Of a DNA stretch of 59,895 nucleotides, positions 47,956 through 54,810 are shown one piece after another. Origin of the DNA: an uncultured Prevotellaceae bacterium (GTDB taxonomy: Bacteria > Bacteroidota > Bacteroidia > Bacteroidales > Bacteroidaceae); the NCBI GenBank assembly GCA_902761905.1, contig CACWMK010000011.1, positions 1 through 59,895 on the forward strand, written 5' to 3'. Within the stretch, counting starts at the first letter, position 1, and every line of letters begins with the position of its first letter. The position numbers and the translations under genes are program-made. Under the pieces are notes generated by a model. The model searched no databases. It was given only the letters and a program-made list of their open reading frames with translations, and was not told where the DNA came from.

Positions 47956-48837
47956 TTAAGCATTAATATACAAAAATCGTCGTCGATTCTCGCGCGGGCG
48001 CACGGCAAAATGCAGCCAAATGGCGCCGTAGCGATTCTTTTCTATCAGCAATTCGTCGAAGTCTTGATGCGATTCGTCGGGGTATTCCCGCAATATCTCC
48101 GCATACTGTTTCGCCTGCTCCATCCCCGTCACCCGGATGTCCACCGCACACCCAGTAAGATGATTAGAGTTCTTCACACCACCAATCTTCCGATTCAACT
48201 GCGGCGATCGATAACCGGAGTTGATGATTATCGGCTTCTCAGAGATCTCTCCATGCGCTGCGCTTGGTCGAGATGACACTGGGGCCGTTGTCATCCCGAG
48301 CGTCCCCCCTCCTTTGTCATCTCGACTAAGCGCCCCTCCTTTGTCATCTCGACCAAGCGCCCCTCCTTTGTCATCTCGACCATCCTCCCTCCTGTCATCT
48401 CGACTAAGCGCCCCTCCTTTGTCATCTCGACCAAGCGCCCCTCCTTTGTCATCTCGACCAAGCGCAGCGCGTGGAGAGATCTCATGATCTCCTCTAGGAG
48501 AAGTCTTGGACAAGCCAAGCGGCAAAGCCGAGCGCTCGACTCCGCTCGACATGACAGAGGGATGGTGCTCGAGATGACAAGCGTTATACCGCTCATTATA
48601 CCTCTTCCTCAAAACCTCCAGCCACTCGCAAACCCTCTTCAGGTTTGCGATAGCTTCGTGGCTAGGGATGTTATACACTTCAGGATGACTGCTGCTCTTC
48701 GTAAACTCCCCGAGCTTAAAGTGAGGCGATAAGTGAGAGCCATCGAGCTTGTTCGAATGGCCGAGCGTAGCCTCACTCGGCGAAGCCAAGTGCTCGGAGA
48801 GTTTTGCATTACTATTCAATTGTACTATTGGTTCCAT
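47956..48837 (-). CDS. M15-family D-Ala-D-Ala peptidase interrupted in frame by dispersed repeats
   Basis: 293 residues. The M15A core is split: an N-terminal half (HFKLGEFTKSSSHPEVYNIP, ANLKRVCEWLEVLRKRYNE) and a C-terminal half with IIINSGYRSPQLNRKIGG, the zinc motif NHLTGCAVDIR (His and Asp) and IWLHFAV (third ligand His). The family trims peptidoglycan peptides; phage- and element-linked members act as endolysin-like enzymes. Residues about 95-199 are repeat-encoded (RDDKGGAL units) and the N-terminal stretch SEHLASPSEATLGHSNKLD looks repeat-derived too. No frameshift results. It lies 40 bases after the primase gene stop, a pairing common in Bacteroidales. Confidence 0.8.
   Translation of the reverse strand: MEPIVQLNSNAKLSEHLASPSEATLGHSNKLDGSHLSPHFKLGEFTKSSSHPEVYNIPSHEAIANLKRVCEWLEVLRKRYNERYNACHLEHHPSVMSSGVERSALPLGLSKTSPRGDHEISPRAALGRDDKGGALGRDDKGGALSRDDRREDGRDDKGGALGRDDKGGALSRDDKGGGTLGMTTAPVSSRPSAAHGEISEKPIIINSGYRSPQLNRKIGGVKNSNHLTGCAVDIRVTGMEQAKQYAEILREYPDESHQDFDELLIEKNRYGAIWLHFAVRPRENRRRFLYINA
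48242..48483. repeat. 36-bp inverted repeat enclosing a 27-bp tandem array, inside the M15 gene
   Basis: Arms 48242-48277 and 48448-48483 are reverse complements with one mismatch (each carries GAGATCTCTCC and GGTCGAGATGAC or complement). Between them GTCATCTCGAC units begin at 48316, 48343, 48370, 48394, 48421 and 48448 (27-base steps, one of 24), with a degenerate copy at 48290. All spacings are multiples of three and the gene's frame stays open. Confidence 0.85.
48484..48560. repeat. Second module of the dispersed repeat in the M15 gene
   Basis: Contains GAGAAGTCTTGGACAAGCC, an AAGCCGAGCGCTCGACT segment and CGCTCGACATGACA. The same modules recur in reverse order on the other strand within 50785-50885 in the primase gene, with extra sequence between them there. 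Confidence 0.75.
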
Positions 48838-48854
48838 TTCTTACTTAAACTTTA

Positions 48855-48882
48855 GATGTTGCTATGTTGCTACGTTGCTATC
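48855..48882. repeat. 8-bp VNTR (AGCAACAT), left inverted copy
   Basis: Read on the minus strand: GAT, AGCAACGT, then two AGCAACAT units, then C. The first unit includes the primase stop codon TAG. A four-unit copy with the same flanking bases stands at 59721-59756 in opposite orientation. Confidence 0.85.
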
Positions 48883-51493
48883 TCATAATCAGCCCCGTTT
48901 TCTGATATACGGCCTTCGACGATCCATTTTCTGGGAATTCCCCAATCTTCTCGACGAAATTATCCTTTATCAGTCTGCTTATCTTTACTCTTGCAATATT
49001 TTCTTTGCCGATGGCAAAACATTGCATCACGTCCTCTACAGTAAACTCATCTGGCAAGCGATTGAAATTATCAATGGTTTTGCTGTTACGATGAGCGTTA
49101 ACCGAGATTTCCTTCATTTGGTCGTCGAAGTATTTCTCGGCTAGTGCCAGGAAGTAGTGACGCTGACAGGCGTACTGGATGTTCACGATGAGTTCGGCCA
49201 GTTTCCAGTCTATTGCATCTGTATCGAATTCACCGCAGAAGTATGGTCCATCCTGGCGGATTTTATCCCAGTGACGCATCACTATGAATGGCGCGGCGAA
49301 GTTTATTCCGTGGTAGGCACATCGCTTTAGCAGCATCTCTTCTGCCTTCGAGTTGTCCTCCTTGGCATCTTCCATGCGGCGGGCGGTCCAGTCGTAGAGT
49401 TCGTCTACTATCTTGCCAAGCGTCAGCACACCTTTCATCTTGTCGAGCTTCTCTCCCCACTCTTTCAATCGGTTGTCGCTTTCGGCATCCTTAGTGCTCT
49501 CGCGACTTATCATCTCAAAGTTGGTTGGCGGCAACGGGATACACGTCAGTCGAGTAGCCAATCCAGAACCGAAGTTTCGCTCATTGATTTTGGCCTTCAG
49601 CGCCAGCGGAGTACCTGTATAGATGTAGTTCCACGTAACAATGAAGTTTTCGACTACTGAATCCATATTGCTATAGAACTGACCATCTTCTTCGTTGTGG
49701 AATGCTTTAAGTTCCAGCGACTCCTTATCCATCCAACTACCGCCCTTCTGCACTCTCAGGGTGTTATCAAGCTCGGTGTCAAAGGTCAGCATGTGCAGCT
49801 GCATCTTCTCGCCATCCACATCCTCCACGGCGTTCACCATATCCTGAATGAACTGAGCGTTACTGGTTCGTGCGGGATGCACGCGGATTACCACCTTTGG
49901 TTTCTTAGGTTTTTCCTTGTTGGCGCCTTTGGTTTTCATCTGTTCGCGGTAGGCGTTTATTGCCTCCTTGCCCACCCTGTCAGCTGCTATGATTGGAGCA
50001 ATCAATTGCTTGTAGAGTCTTGTGGCAAAGCTCTTACCACTTGCAGGATCACCAATAATCTGCACCTCGCAGTTCAATCTGCGCTGTTCCTCTGGACGAT
50101 GATAGAAGCTGTAAGTGCAGCGAGTCATCAGCGTCATCATAAATCCTCCAGCTACGAATAGTGCTGCCACATATTGGTTCTTCTTCAGGCCCTTGCAGAT
50201 ATCCTTCAGCAGCGGGAAGTCACCAAATAGTCCCTCTATCTGCTCACCCCAATCCCAGAGCCATTGGTCAATCTCTCGTTCAGTTGGCGCCTCAGGCTTC
50301 TTCGGCATCAGCGTGGCTAGTACCTCCTGCATAGCCTTCGACAAGCCCTTTGGCGTTTCCTTACATGCGGATTCTACTATACGCTCAACCTCAAGATTAT
50401 CCAGGCCCAGACGAGGTAGTACGTTATAAACCAGCTGCTTATTATTATCGCAAATAGCACGTAGACTAACTGCCAGTTGATACAGCTTAACATTTCTCTC
50501 ACCCTCTTGCGGCACTCCGCCATTAATCTTCCACCACTCATCAATAATGTCTTCATAAGGTATGCCCTTGAATGTTTTTTCTTCACGCCCCGTTGTCATT
50601 CCGAGCGATCCCCCACTTGTCATGTCGAGCGTACCACCCTCTGTCATTCCGAGCGTACCACCCTCTGTCATTCCGAGCGTAGTCGAGGAATCTCCTCCGG
50701 CTGCCGTAGAGATCTCTCCATGCGCTCCGCTTAGTCGAGATGACACGTTCGCTCCGCTTAGTCGAGATGACATTTGGGGTGCTGACATGTCGAGCGTAGT
50801 CGAGCGCTCGGCTTTCTTGCGTCCCTGCGGTAGCAAGCGATCAGAGATCGAGCGGCCGCTTGGCTTGTCCAAGACTTCTCGCGTAGCCTGGCTATGACCG
50901 TCTCTATATAGAGCATCATATCTCTCACCATATTCCTTGTTCTCATACGCAAACAGTTCTTTATCAATATACAAAATGTCAGATTCTTTACATATATAAC
51001 TCATTCTCGAAGAATCCTTGCATGCCTCATCAGGCTCCACATCGTCGCCCAGTATTTTCGCCATAGCGTGCTGGTTGTCGATAAGGTTTCCCCAGTCCAG
51101 TCGGGCTTTGAAAACTATCTTTAGTCCCTTACCACTTGGACTGATATATATTAGCACTATACCTAGGGCTTTCAGGTCGAGCCCTTTCTCTATCCATCCC
51201 TGATAGAGCGACAGCGGATTCTCCACGTGGTCCAGATCCATCACCACCAGACCTGTCAGCCGTGTGGCCGCTTGCTTGCGCCATGCGCCTTTCCTACCCT
51301 TCGGCGATGTTGTCTCGTCGAACGTCGCCTGGAATATAAATGCAGGCAGTTTGCGCTTCAGCGCTGCATCACCAGTTTCACGATACTTATCGATATTCTC
51401 GTTCCACTTCTCTGCCCTGACGAGCGCATAAAACTGCGCTTCGTCAACGGGCAAAGTAGGATTACTAAAATTCTTCTGATAGCAAAATTCCAT
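48878..51493 (-). CDS. BT4734-type primase/VirE-like and DUF3987 helicase protein with in-frame repeat insertion
   Basis: 871 residues. The N-terminal part (about 1-200; TRLTGLVVMDLDHVENPL, IYISPSGKGLKIVFKA) matches the BT4734-like primase-polymerase-like domain of Bacteroidales elements. The second part is a DUF3987 ATPase with Walker A GDPASGKSF (Lys487) and FDTELDN as likely Walker B, followed by a helical C-terminal end. Residues about 205-304 are repeat-encoded (SSRLSGAHGEIS, four LGMTEGGT-like units) and fall in the linker between domains. ATG 51493 is preferred to TTG 51499. Such genes are linked to replication of mobile elements. The stop codon lies in a VNTR. Confidence 0.8.
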   Translation of the reverse strand: MEFCYQKNFSNPTLPVDEAQFYALVRAEKWNENIDKYRETGDAALKRKLPAFIFQATFDETTSPKGRKGAWRKQAATRLTGLVVMDLDHVENPLSLYQGWIEKGLDLKALGIVLIYISPSGKGLKIVFKARLDWGNLIDNQHAMAKILGDDVEPDEACKDSSRMSYICKESDILYIDKELFAYENKEYGERYDALYRDGHSQATREVLDKPSGRSISDRLLPQGRKKAERSTTLDMSAPQMSSRLSGANVSSRLSGAHGEISTAAGGDSSTTLGMTEGGTLGMTEGGTLDMTSGGSLGMTTGREEKTFKGIPYEDIIDEWWKINGGVPQEGERNVKLYQLAVSLRAICDNNKQLVYNVLPRLGLDNLEVERIVESACKETPKGLSKAMQEVLATLMPKKPEAPTEREIDQWLWDWGEQIEGLFGDFPLLKDICKGLKKNQYVAALFVAGGFMMTLMTRCTYSFYHRPEEQRRLNCEVQIIGDPASGKSFATRLYKQLIAPIIAADRVGKEAINAYREQMKTKGANKEKPKKPKVVIRVHPARTSNAQFIQDMVNAVEDVDGEKMQLHMLTFDTELDNTLRVQKGGSWMDKESLELKAFHNEEDGQFYSNMDSVVENFIVTWNYIYTGTPLALKAKINERNFGSGLATRLTCIPLPPTNFEMISRESTKDAESDNRLKEWGEKLDKMKGVLTLGKIVDELYDWTARRMEDAKEDNSKAEEMLLKRCAYHGINFAAPFIVMRHWDKIRQDGPYFCGEFDTDAIDWKLAELIVNIQYACQRHYFLALAEKYFDDQMKEISVNAHRNSKTIDNFNRLPDEFTVEDVMQCFAIGKENIARVKISRLIKDNFVEKIGEFPENGSSKAVYQKTGLIMR
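50595..50690. repeat. 24-bp tandem repeat, four copies, inside the primase gene
   Basis: Units starting GTCATTCCGAGCG (or GTCATGTCGAGCG) begin at 50595, 50619, 50643 and 50667, exactly 24 bases apart, each ending near ACCACCCTCT. Translated on the minus strand as eight-residue LGMTEGGT-like units. Confidence 0.85.
50709..50885. repeat. Composite dispersed repeat inside the primase gene
   Basis: 50709-50744 matches the 36-bp arm of the M15-gene inverted repeat (GAGATCTCTCCATGCGCT then GCTTAGTCGAGATGAC). A partial second copy follows at about 50750-50772, then CGAGCGCTCGGCTTTCTTGC and a GGCTTGTCCAAGACTTCTC end. Confidence 0.8.
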
Positions 51494-51500
51494 AGTCAAA

Positions 51501-51824
51501 TTATTTCACATCAAACTCCTCGTATTCTATCTCACCATTCTTAGCCTTGCGGAAACAGTCCAGGTAGTAGTCAAAACTTGCCCTTACACGTTTCTCCGCA
51601 TCATAGTCATCGCCTTCCACATTGGTTACGACCATAGCCGCAATACGCGATACAAGTATCATCAGCACATCGCAGTCATAAGGGTTCTTGGGGTTACATT
51701 TACCCAACACAGGTATTATATCCTTAGCCAGCAATACTGCATCATACTCCATATTCTGGATCAGATCATCGATATTCTCGCTATACAAAACAATTTGTCC
51801 CAACTGTGACTCAAACTTTTTCAT
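51501..51824 (-). CDS. Small acidic hypothetical protein upstream of the primase
   Basis: 107 residues, acidic, mostly helical; contains ENIDDLIQNMEYDAVLLAKD and ends YEEFDVK. No motif recognised. It ends 7 bases before the primase ATG and follows the 112-residue gene by 19 bases, so it is part of the same leftward run. Possibly an accessory to the primase; that is position-based inference only. Confidence 0.7.
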   Translation of the reverse strand: MKKFESQLGQIVLYSENIDDLIQNMEYDAVLLAKDIIPVLGKCNPKNPYDCDVLMILVSRIAAMVVTNVEGDDYDAEKRVRASFDYYLDCFRKAKNGEIEYEEFDVK

Positions 51825-51843
51825 AATCTTTACTTTTTAGTTA

Positions 51844-52182
51844 TTATACTCTTTCTACAATCTCACGGTTCATAATCGCATTTTTAAAATCGATGGCACT
51901 ACGCTCTGAGGCCGCAATCATGCGGGCAGCCCCCATACGTTTGGGATAGCTTTCATAGCGTTTAATGGTCTTAGGTGTTTCAGTAAACCTACCGAAGTCC
52001 GTCTCACCAATCGGGATCTCCGTCGGTCGCTTATAGCCCGGTTTATAGGCCGCCACATCGTGCGGATTAAAAACCAACTTACCTGTGTGATGGTCTTTCT
52101 GCATACCACCCTGAACACTCAAGCCTTCTGAGAGGCGAACCAGAATTTCTTCTGGCATTTCTACATACTTCTTTATTTTCAT
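51844..52182 (-). CDS. Small basic hypothetical protein
   Basis: 112 residues, basic (many Lys/Arg), with GGMQKDHHTGKLVFNPHDVA and PKRMGAARMIAASERSAIDF segments; no known domain. Its ATG overlaps the stop of a 30-codon frame (52179-52271), suggesting translational coupling. The basic nature and the neighbouring primase make a nucleic-acid role conceivable. Confidence 0.65.
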   Translation of the reverse strand: MKIKKYVEMPEEILVRLSEGLSVQGGMQKDHHTGKLVFNPHDVAAYKPGYKRPTEIPIGETDFGRFTETPKTIKRYESYPKRMGAARMIAASERSAIDFKNAIMNREIVERV

Positions 52183-52271
52183 TGTCGTAAATGTATTATG
52201 AGTCGTGTGTCTACAGGAAAAGCGGGTTTTAGTTTGAGCTCAATTACATCCGGATACTTTTCCTCACTCAT
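52179..52271 (-). CDS. Candidate 30-residue small protein coupled to the next gene
   Basis: ATG at 52271, 30 codons, stop at 52181-52179 overlapping the next ATG by 4 bases (ATGA). The product begins MSEEKYPDVIELKLKPAFPV. An in-frame stop shortly upstream limits longer starts. No domain is recognisable in so short a protein; coupling geometry is the main support. Confidence 0.45.
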   Translation of the reverse strand: MSEEKYPDVIELKLKPAFPVDTRLIIHLRQ

Positions 52272-52342
52272 CTTTCTGCTACATTCCGACTCGGGTTATT
52301 AATAAAAGAATTATCTGTATAATCCGTAAAATCCGTAGGCCA

Positions 52343-52678
52343 TTAAAAGCCATAACTTATGCTTTTTTGTTTTGCACAATACTCCTTGCGGATATCCTCT
52401 ATTTCGCGTCCTGGCGACGTATCGCCATGCCATGCCTTCTCAGCCTCGTCTATGCGAATGTCTCGCACGTAGTGCAGATACTCCTGGCTTTTGATGATGC
52501 CGAAGGGATTTCTCTTCATTCTGAGTGCATCGGCCATGCGCCACTTGGTGCAGTAACCCTCCTCGATGGTTGAACACTTGGTGCAGTGGCGGCGACCTTT
52601 CGAGTCGATCTCCTTGTATTTACAGGACACACAGCCCTTCTTCACCTTGATGCCCCTCTTGTTCTTTCTTGTTTTCAT
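52343..52678 (-). CDS. Cys-rich putative zinc-binding small protein
   Basis: 111 residues. Very basic N-terminus (MKTRKNKRGIKVKKG) and cysteines in CVSCKYKE, RRHCTKCS and GYCTKW (two C-x2-C pairs plus one), a plausible zinc ribbon. Its start overlaps the end of the upstream gene by 59 bases in another frame. The rest is charged and helical. Possibly DNA- or RNA-binding; function unknown. The 160 bases after it (52183-52342) hold only the small coupled frame. Confidence 0.6.
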   Translation of the reverse strand: MKTRKNKRGIKVKKGCVSCKYKEIDSKGRRHCTKCSTIEEGYCTKWRMADALRMKRNPFGIIKSQEYLHYVRDIRIDEAEKAWHGDTSPGREIEDIRKEYCAKQKSISYGF

Positions 52679-52937
52679 TCAGTCTGTTTCTTAAGTTATA
52701 CACCTCTATTCTCAGTCTGTCCACTTCCTCCTGCAGCTTCTGCTCTGTGCCACCCTCGCTCATCGCCTTCAGTAGCGCATCGCGATTGTAGACCGATAGC
52801 GGACTCTTTCGTCCCAGTCCTGCGTGTATGCACACCCCCTTTATCAGGTCGGCCACACCGAAGTACATGTACTCCTTTTCGTCAATCTTCACTGCATATC
52901 CATTCGGCAGCGTCGATACTGTAATCTTCTTTTTCAT
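52620..52937 (-). CDS. Small coiled-coil hypothetical protein
   Basis: 105 residues. A compact N-terminal part (VSTLPNGYAVKIDEKEYMYF, GVADLIKGVCIHAGLGRKSP) and a C-terminal coiled coil (about residues 65-93, QKLQEEVDRLRIEVYNLRNR). Such small proteins recur in Bacteroidales integrated elements, but I cannot name the family. A -7 box (53021-53028) and the TTCGTAA array lie just upstream. Overlaps the next gene by 59 bases. Confidence 0.65.
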   Translation of the reverse strand: MKKKITVSTLPNGYAVKIDEKEYMYFGVADLIKGVCIHAGLGRKSPLSVYNRDALLKAMSEGGTEQKLQEEVDRLRIEVYNLRNRLNENKKEQEGHQGEEGLCVL

Positions 52938-53020
52938 TTTCTCTCTAAATTCTTAATTCTAAATTATTAAACTAAAATTTGCATCGCCATCAGAGAACTG
53001 TTATGTTCCTTTTGACGATG

Positions 53021-53028
53021 CAAAGGTA
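53021..53028 (-). promoter_or_regulatory. -7 box of the small-gene/primase run
   Basis: TACCTTTG on the minus strand, 83 bases before the ATG at 52937. No TTTG is present at the -33 position; the TTACGAA array begins just beyond it. Confidence 0.55.
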
Positions 53029-53056
53029 GAGATAAAAAATAACCTCAGGGGGCGTA

Positions 53057-53124
53057 TTCGTAAGCTCGTAAATTATTCGTAAACAAATTCGTAAGAACGC
53101 ACCGTTATTCGTAAGCGTTCGTAA
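53057..53124. repeat. Six-copy TTCGTAA array (iteron- or operator-like)
   Basis: TTCGTAA at 53057, 53076, 53088, 53108 and 53118, and CTCGTAA at 53065, within 68 bases. The last two overlap the 3' end of the upstream gene (its codons and stop). The array sits just upstream of the minus-strand -7 box at 53021-53028. Confidence 0.8.
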
Positions 53125-53770
53125 GAATCATGCGCGAAAGCACCTCCAAAAAGGCATCACAGAGTTCCTTGAAAGGATTCTCATCCATGTCGAAATATGC
53201 CTCCAAGCTATCCTTACAAGATATGTGATGCGCATAATTGCTCATTGTATCCTCGCTGATTCTGAACTTGGCAGGCCAATTGTCAGGCTCTATAGCTTTA
53301 GCAGTCGTGTAGAATGTATTCTTTACGATACCGCCATCCAGTCTGTCGTGTACCACATGATACACTCCTATCCACACGGCTTTCTTGTTAATCAGTTCCA
53401 TTCTCTTGTCTGCTATTTCTTCCAGAGCAGTCTTTAGCACACCATTCTTCATTGCTTCGCTCATACGCTTGTACTTCTCCCTAGCCATGTCTTCAGGACT
53501 CTTCTTATACTTTTTTCGTCCATTCGTCATGTCATCCATATCCTCTGGGATAGGGATGGGTGCCAAATGATGATGTTCGCGTATCTCGTTCACCTTATAT
53601 ATATAGTCACGGATACCGAATATCAGTCCATGAGCCATCAGCGATATGAGATAACTTCTGGCTTCTTCGATAGTGTCTGCGTTCTTAGCCATGCTAATCA
53701 GCAGTTGTTCGGGAATCATTGCCCCGTTGTGCCTGATGTACTGCACTTCTTCTTTTTTAATCTGATACAT
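53105..53770 (-). CDS. Hypothetical protein of the accessory region
   Basis: 221 residues, charged and mostly helical, no signal or membrane segment. A Lys-rich middle (TNGRKKYKKSPEDMAREKYK) and a His cluster (EIREHHHLAPIPIPED) stand out. No family recognised. It is the first gene after a well-formed promoter (53858-53889) and its stop lies within the TTCGTAA array, so it heads the leftward run or stands alone before it. A regulator of that array is possible but unproven. Confidence 0.65.
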   Translation of the reverse strand: MYQIKKEEVQYIRHNGAMIPEQLLISMAKNADTIEEARSYLISLMAHGLIFGIRDYIYKVNEIREHHHLAPIPIPEDMDDMTNGRKKYKKSPEDMAREKYKRMSEAMKNGVLKTALEEIADKRMELINKKAVWIGVYHVVHDRLDGGIVKNTFYTTAKAIEPDNWPAKFRISEDTMSNYAHHISCKDSLEAYFDMDENPFKELCDAFLEVLSRMILTNAYE

Positions 53771-53796
53771 TTTCTAAAAATCTTAATTGTGAGACA

Positions 53797-53811
53797 ATCG
53801 AGATTCTCGAT
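53797..53811. repeat. Palindrome in the leader of the hypothetical gene
   Basis: ATCGAGA-T-TCTCGAT, a perfect 7-bp dyad with a one-base centre, between the promoter at 53858-53889 and the ATG at 53770. Possible operator. Confidence 0.5.
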
Positions 53812-53857
53812 AATCAGATTCCACGCGTTTCGTCTGTATTCTCGCGAATTCGGAGCC

Positions 53858-53889
53858 CAAAATTAGAAAATAGAAATGGTACCTGCAAA
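53858..53889 (-). promoter_or_regulatory. Exact-match Bacteroidetes promoter, leftward
   Basis: Minus strand: TTTG (revcomp of 53886-53889), 20 bases, TAATTTTG (revcomp of 53858-53865). Drives the gene starting at 53770 with a leader of about 80 bases. Confidence 0.8.
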
Positions 53890-53897
53890 AAATTAAT

Positions 53898-53950
53898 AGG
53901 TTCATTTTGGTGCAGTACCAAAACGAACCTAAAAAAACCTATATGAACCT
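53898..53950. repeat. Inverted repeat plus helically phased AACCT sites upstream of a promoter
   Basis: Dyad AGGTTCATTTTGGT (53898-53911) / ACCAAAACGAACCT (53917-53930), one mismatch, 5-base loop. AACCT occurs at 53926, 53936 and 53946, exactly 10 bases apart. The block begins 8 bases beyond the -33 element, where activators usually bind. Confidence 0.75.
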
Positions 53951-53965
53951 AAGTGTGTGATGTAA

Positions 53966-54736
53966 TCAGGCTTGTTTATTAACAATTTCTTGAAAACGCT
54001 CCTTCATTTGATTATAAGCCTTGTCACCATATCCGTTATATGTCAAGGGCATATATTTATCGATCGCTGAGAGACTATTGCCCAGCAATTCTCCAAATAT
54101 ATTTAAGAATATTGCTTTTGTCATAGCTATGATTGCCCCAGCCTCTTTGGCTGCTCTCAAAGGGGCAATAATCGCCTTTGGCGAATCCTTTCCTTTCATA
54201 TAATTATTTACCCATTCCATCACTTCATCAGCTATATCTGCTGCAATAACAATTGCTCTGAAAGCAGCTCTATTCAAGATAACTTCCTTGTTCAGATAAG
54301 CGTTCACATACTCCACAGCACCATGGAACAGCATTATATCCTGAAGCTCTCGAGGCAGGAATTTGTTCAACCTGACTTTCCAACCGTGTTTATACAAAGC
54401 CGCACTGAGCGATTTCTCCAACATATTCACAAATTGACTAATCGTTATGTCCAGTTCGTTATTAAACACATTATCAACCCAAATAAAGTTAGGTCTAGTT
54501 CTTGTGTCAAAAAACACAAGTGTCGAGAATCCATCTGTTTTTCTCGTCACCTCGAAAAGAAACATACCGTCCTTAGGCGGTTGGGCTTGTTCATACATAT
54601 AATCACCGGAAGTCTGGAAGCCTGCTTTGCACACTGCATGCACAGCTTCCGATGCCGCTAACAGGAACGGCTCCTCAAACCACAGCTGCCTTCCCTCAAG
54701 AATGCAACTGTAAAATGAAAAATTCATTTCTTTCAT
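53966..54736 (-). CDS. Hypothetical protein of the accessory region
   Basis: 256 residues. An N-terminal alpha/beta part (EPFLLAASEAVHAVCKAGFQ, GMFLFEVTRKTDGFSTLVFF, PNFIWVDNVFNNELDITISQ) and a helical C-terminal part with hydrophobic stretches (ILNRAAFRAIVIAADIADEV, GAIIAMTKAIFLNIFGELLG) too polar to be clear membrane helices. No family recognised. It begins 28 bases after the terminator of the AlbA-type gene; no promoter box is evident in that short space. Confidence 0.65.
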   Translation of the reverse strand: MKEMNFSFYSCILEGRQLWFEEPFLLAASEAVHAVCKAGFQTSGDYMYEQAQPPKDGMFLFEVTRKTDGFSTLVFFDTRTRPNFIWVDNVFNNELDITISQFVNMLEKSLSAALYKHGWKVRLNKFLPRELQDIMLFHGAVEYVNAYLNKEVILNRAAFRAIVIAADIADEVMEWVNNYMKGKDSPKAIIAPLRAAKEAGAIIAMTKAIFLNIFGELLGNSLSAIDKYMPLTYNGYGDKAYNQMKERFQEIVNKQA

Positions 54737-54763
54737 CGTTTTTAGTTATTTATTGTTTAACAC

Positions 54764-54792
54764 AAAAAAAGCAGCCACTAACTGCAGCTGCC
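54764..54792 (-). terminator. Terminator of the AlbA/schlafen-type gene
   Basis: On the minus strand GGCAGC and GCTGCT pair (54787-54792 with 54770-54775, one G-U), followed by seven T residues (54764-54770). Confidence 0.7.
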
Positions 54793-54810
54793 AATTTTTT
54801 CTATATAATG

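Noticed and set aside
48290-48474. 27-bp direct repeats as a CRISPR array
   Set aside because: Units are contiguous with no unique spacers, lie within a coding frame and belong to a dispersed repeat family.
50477-50897. Plus-strand frames rich in VIPSVVPPSV-like units
   Set aside because: They are the reverse reading of the repeat array within the primase gene; no promoter or start support.
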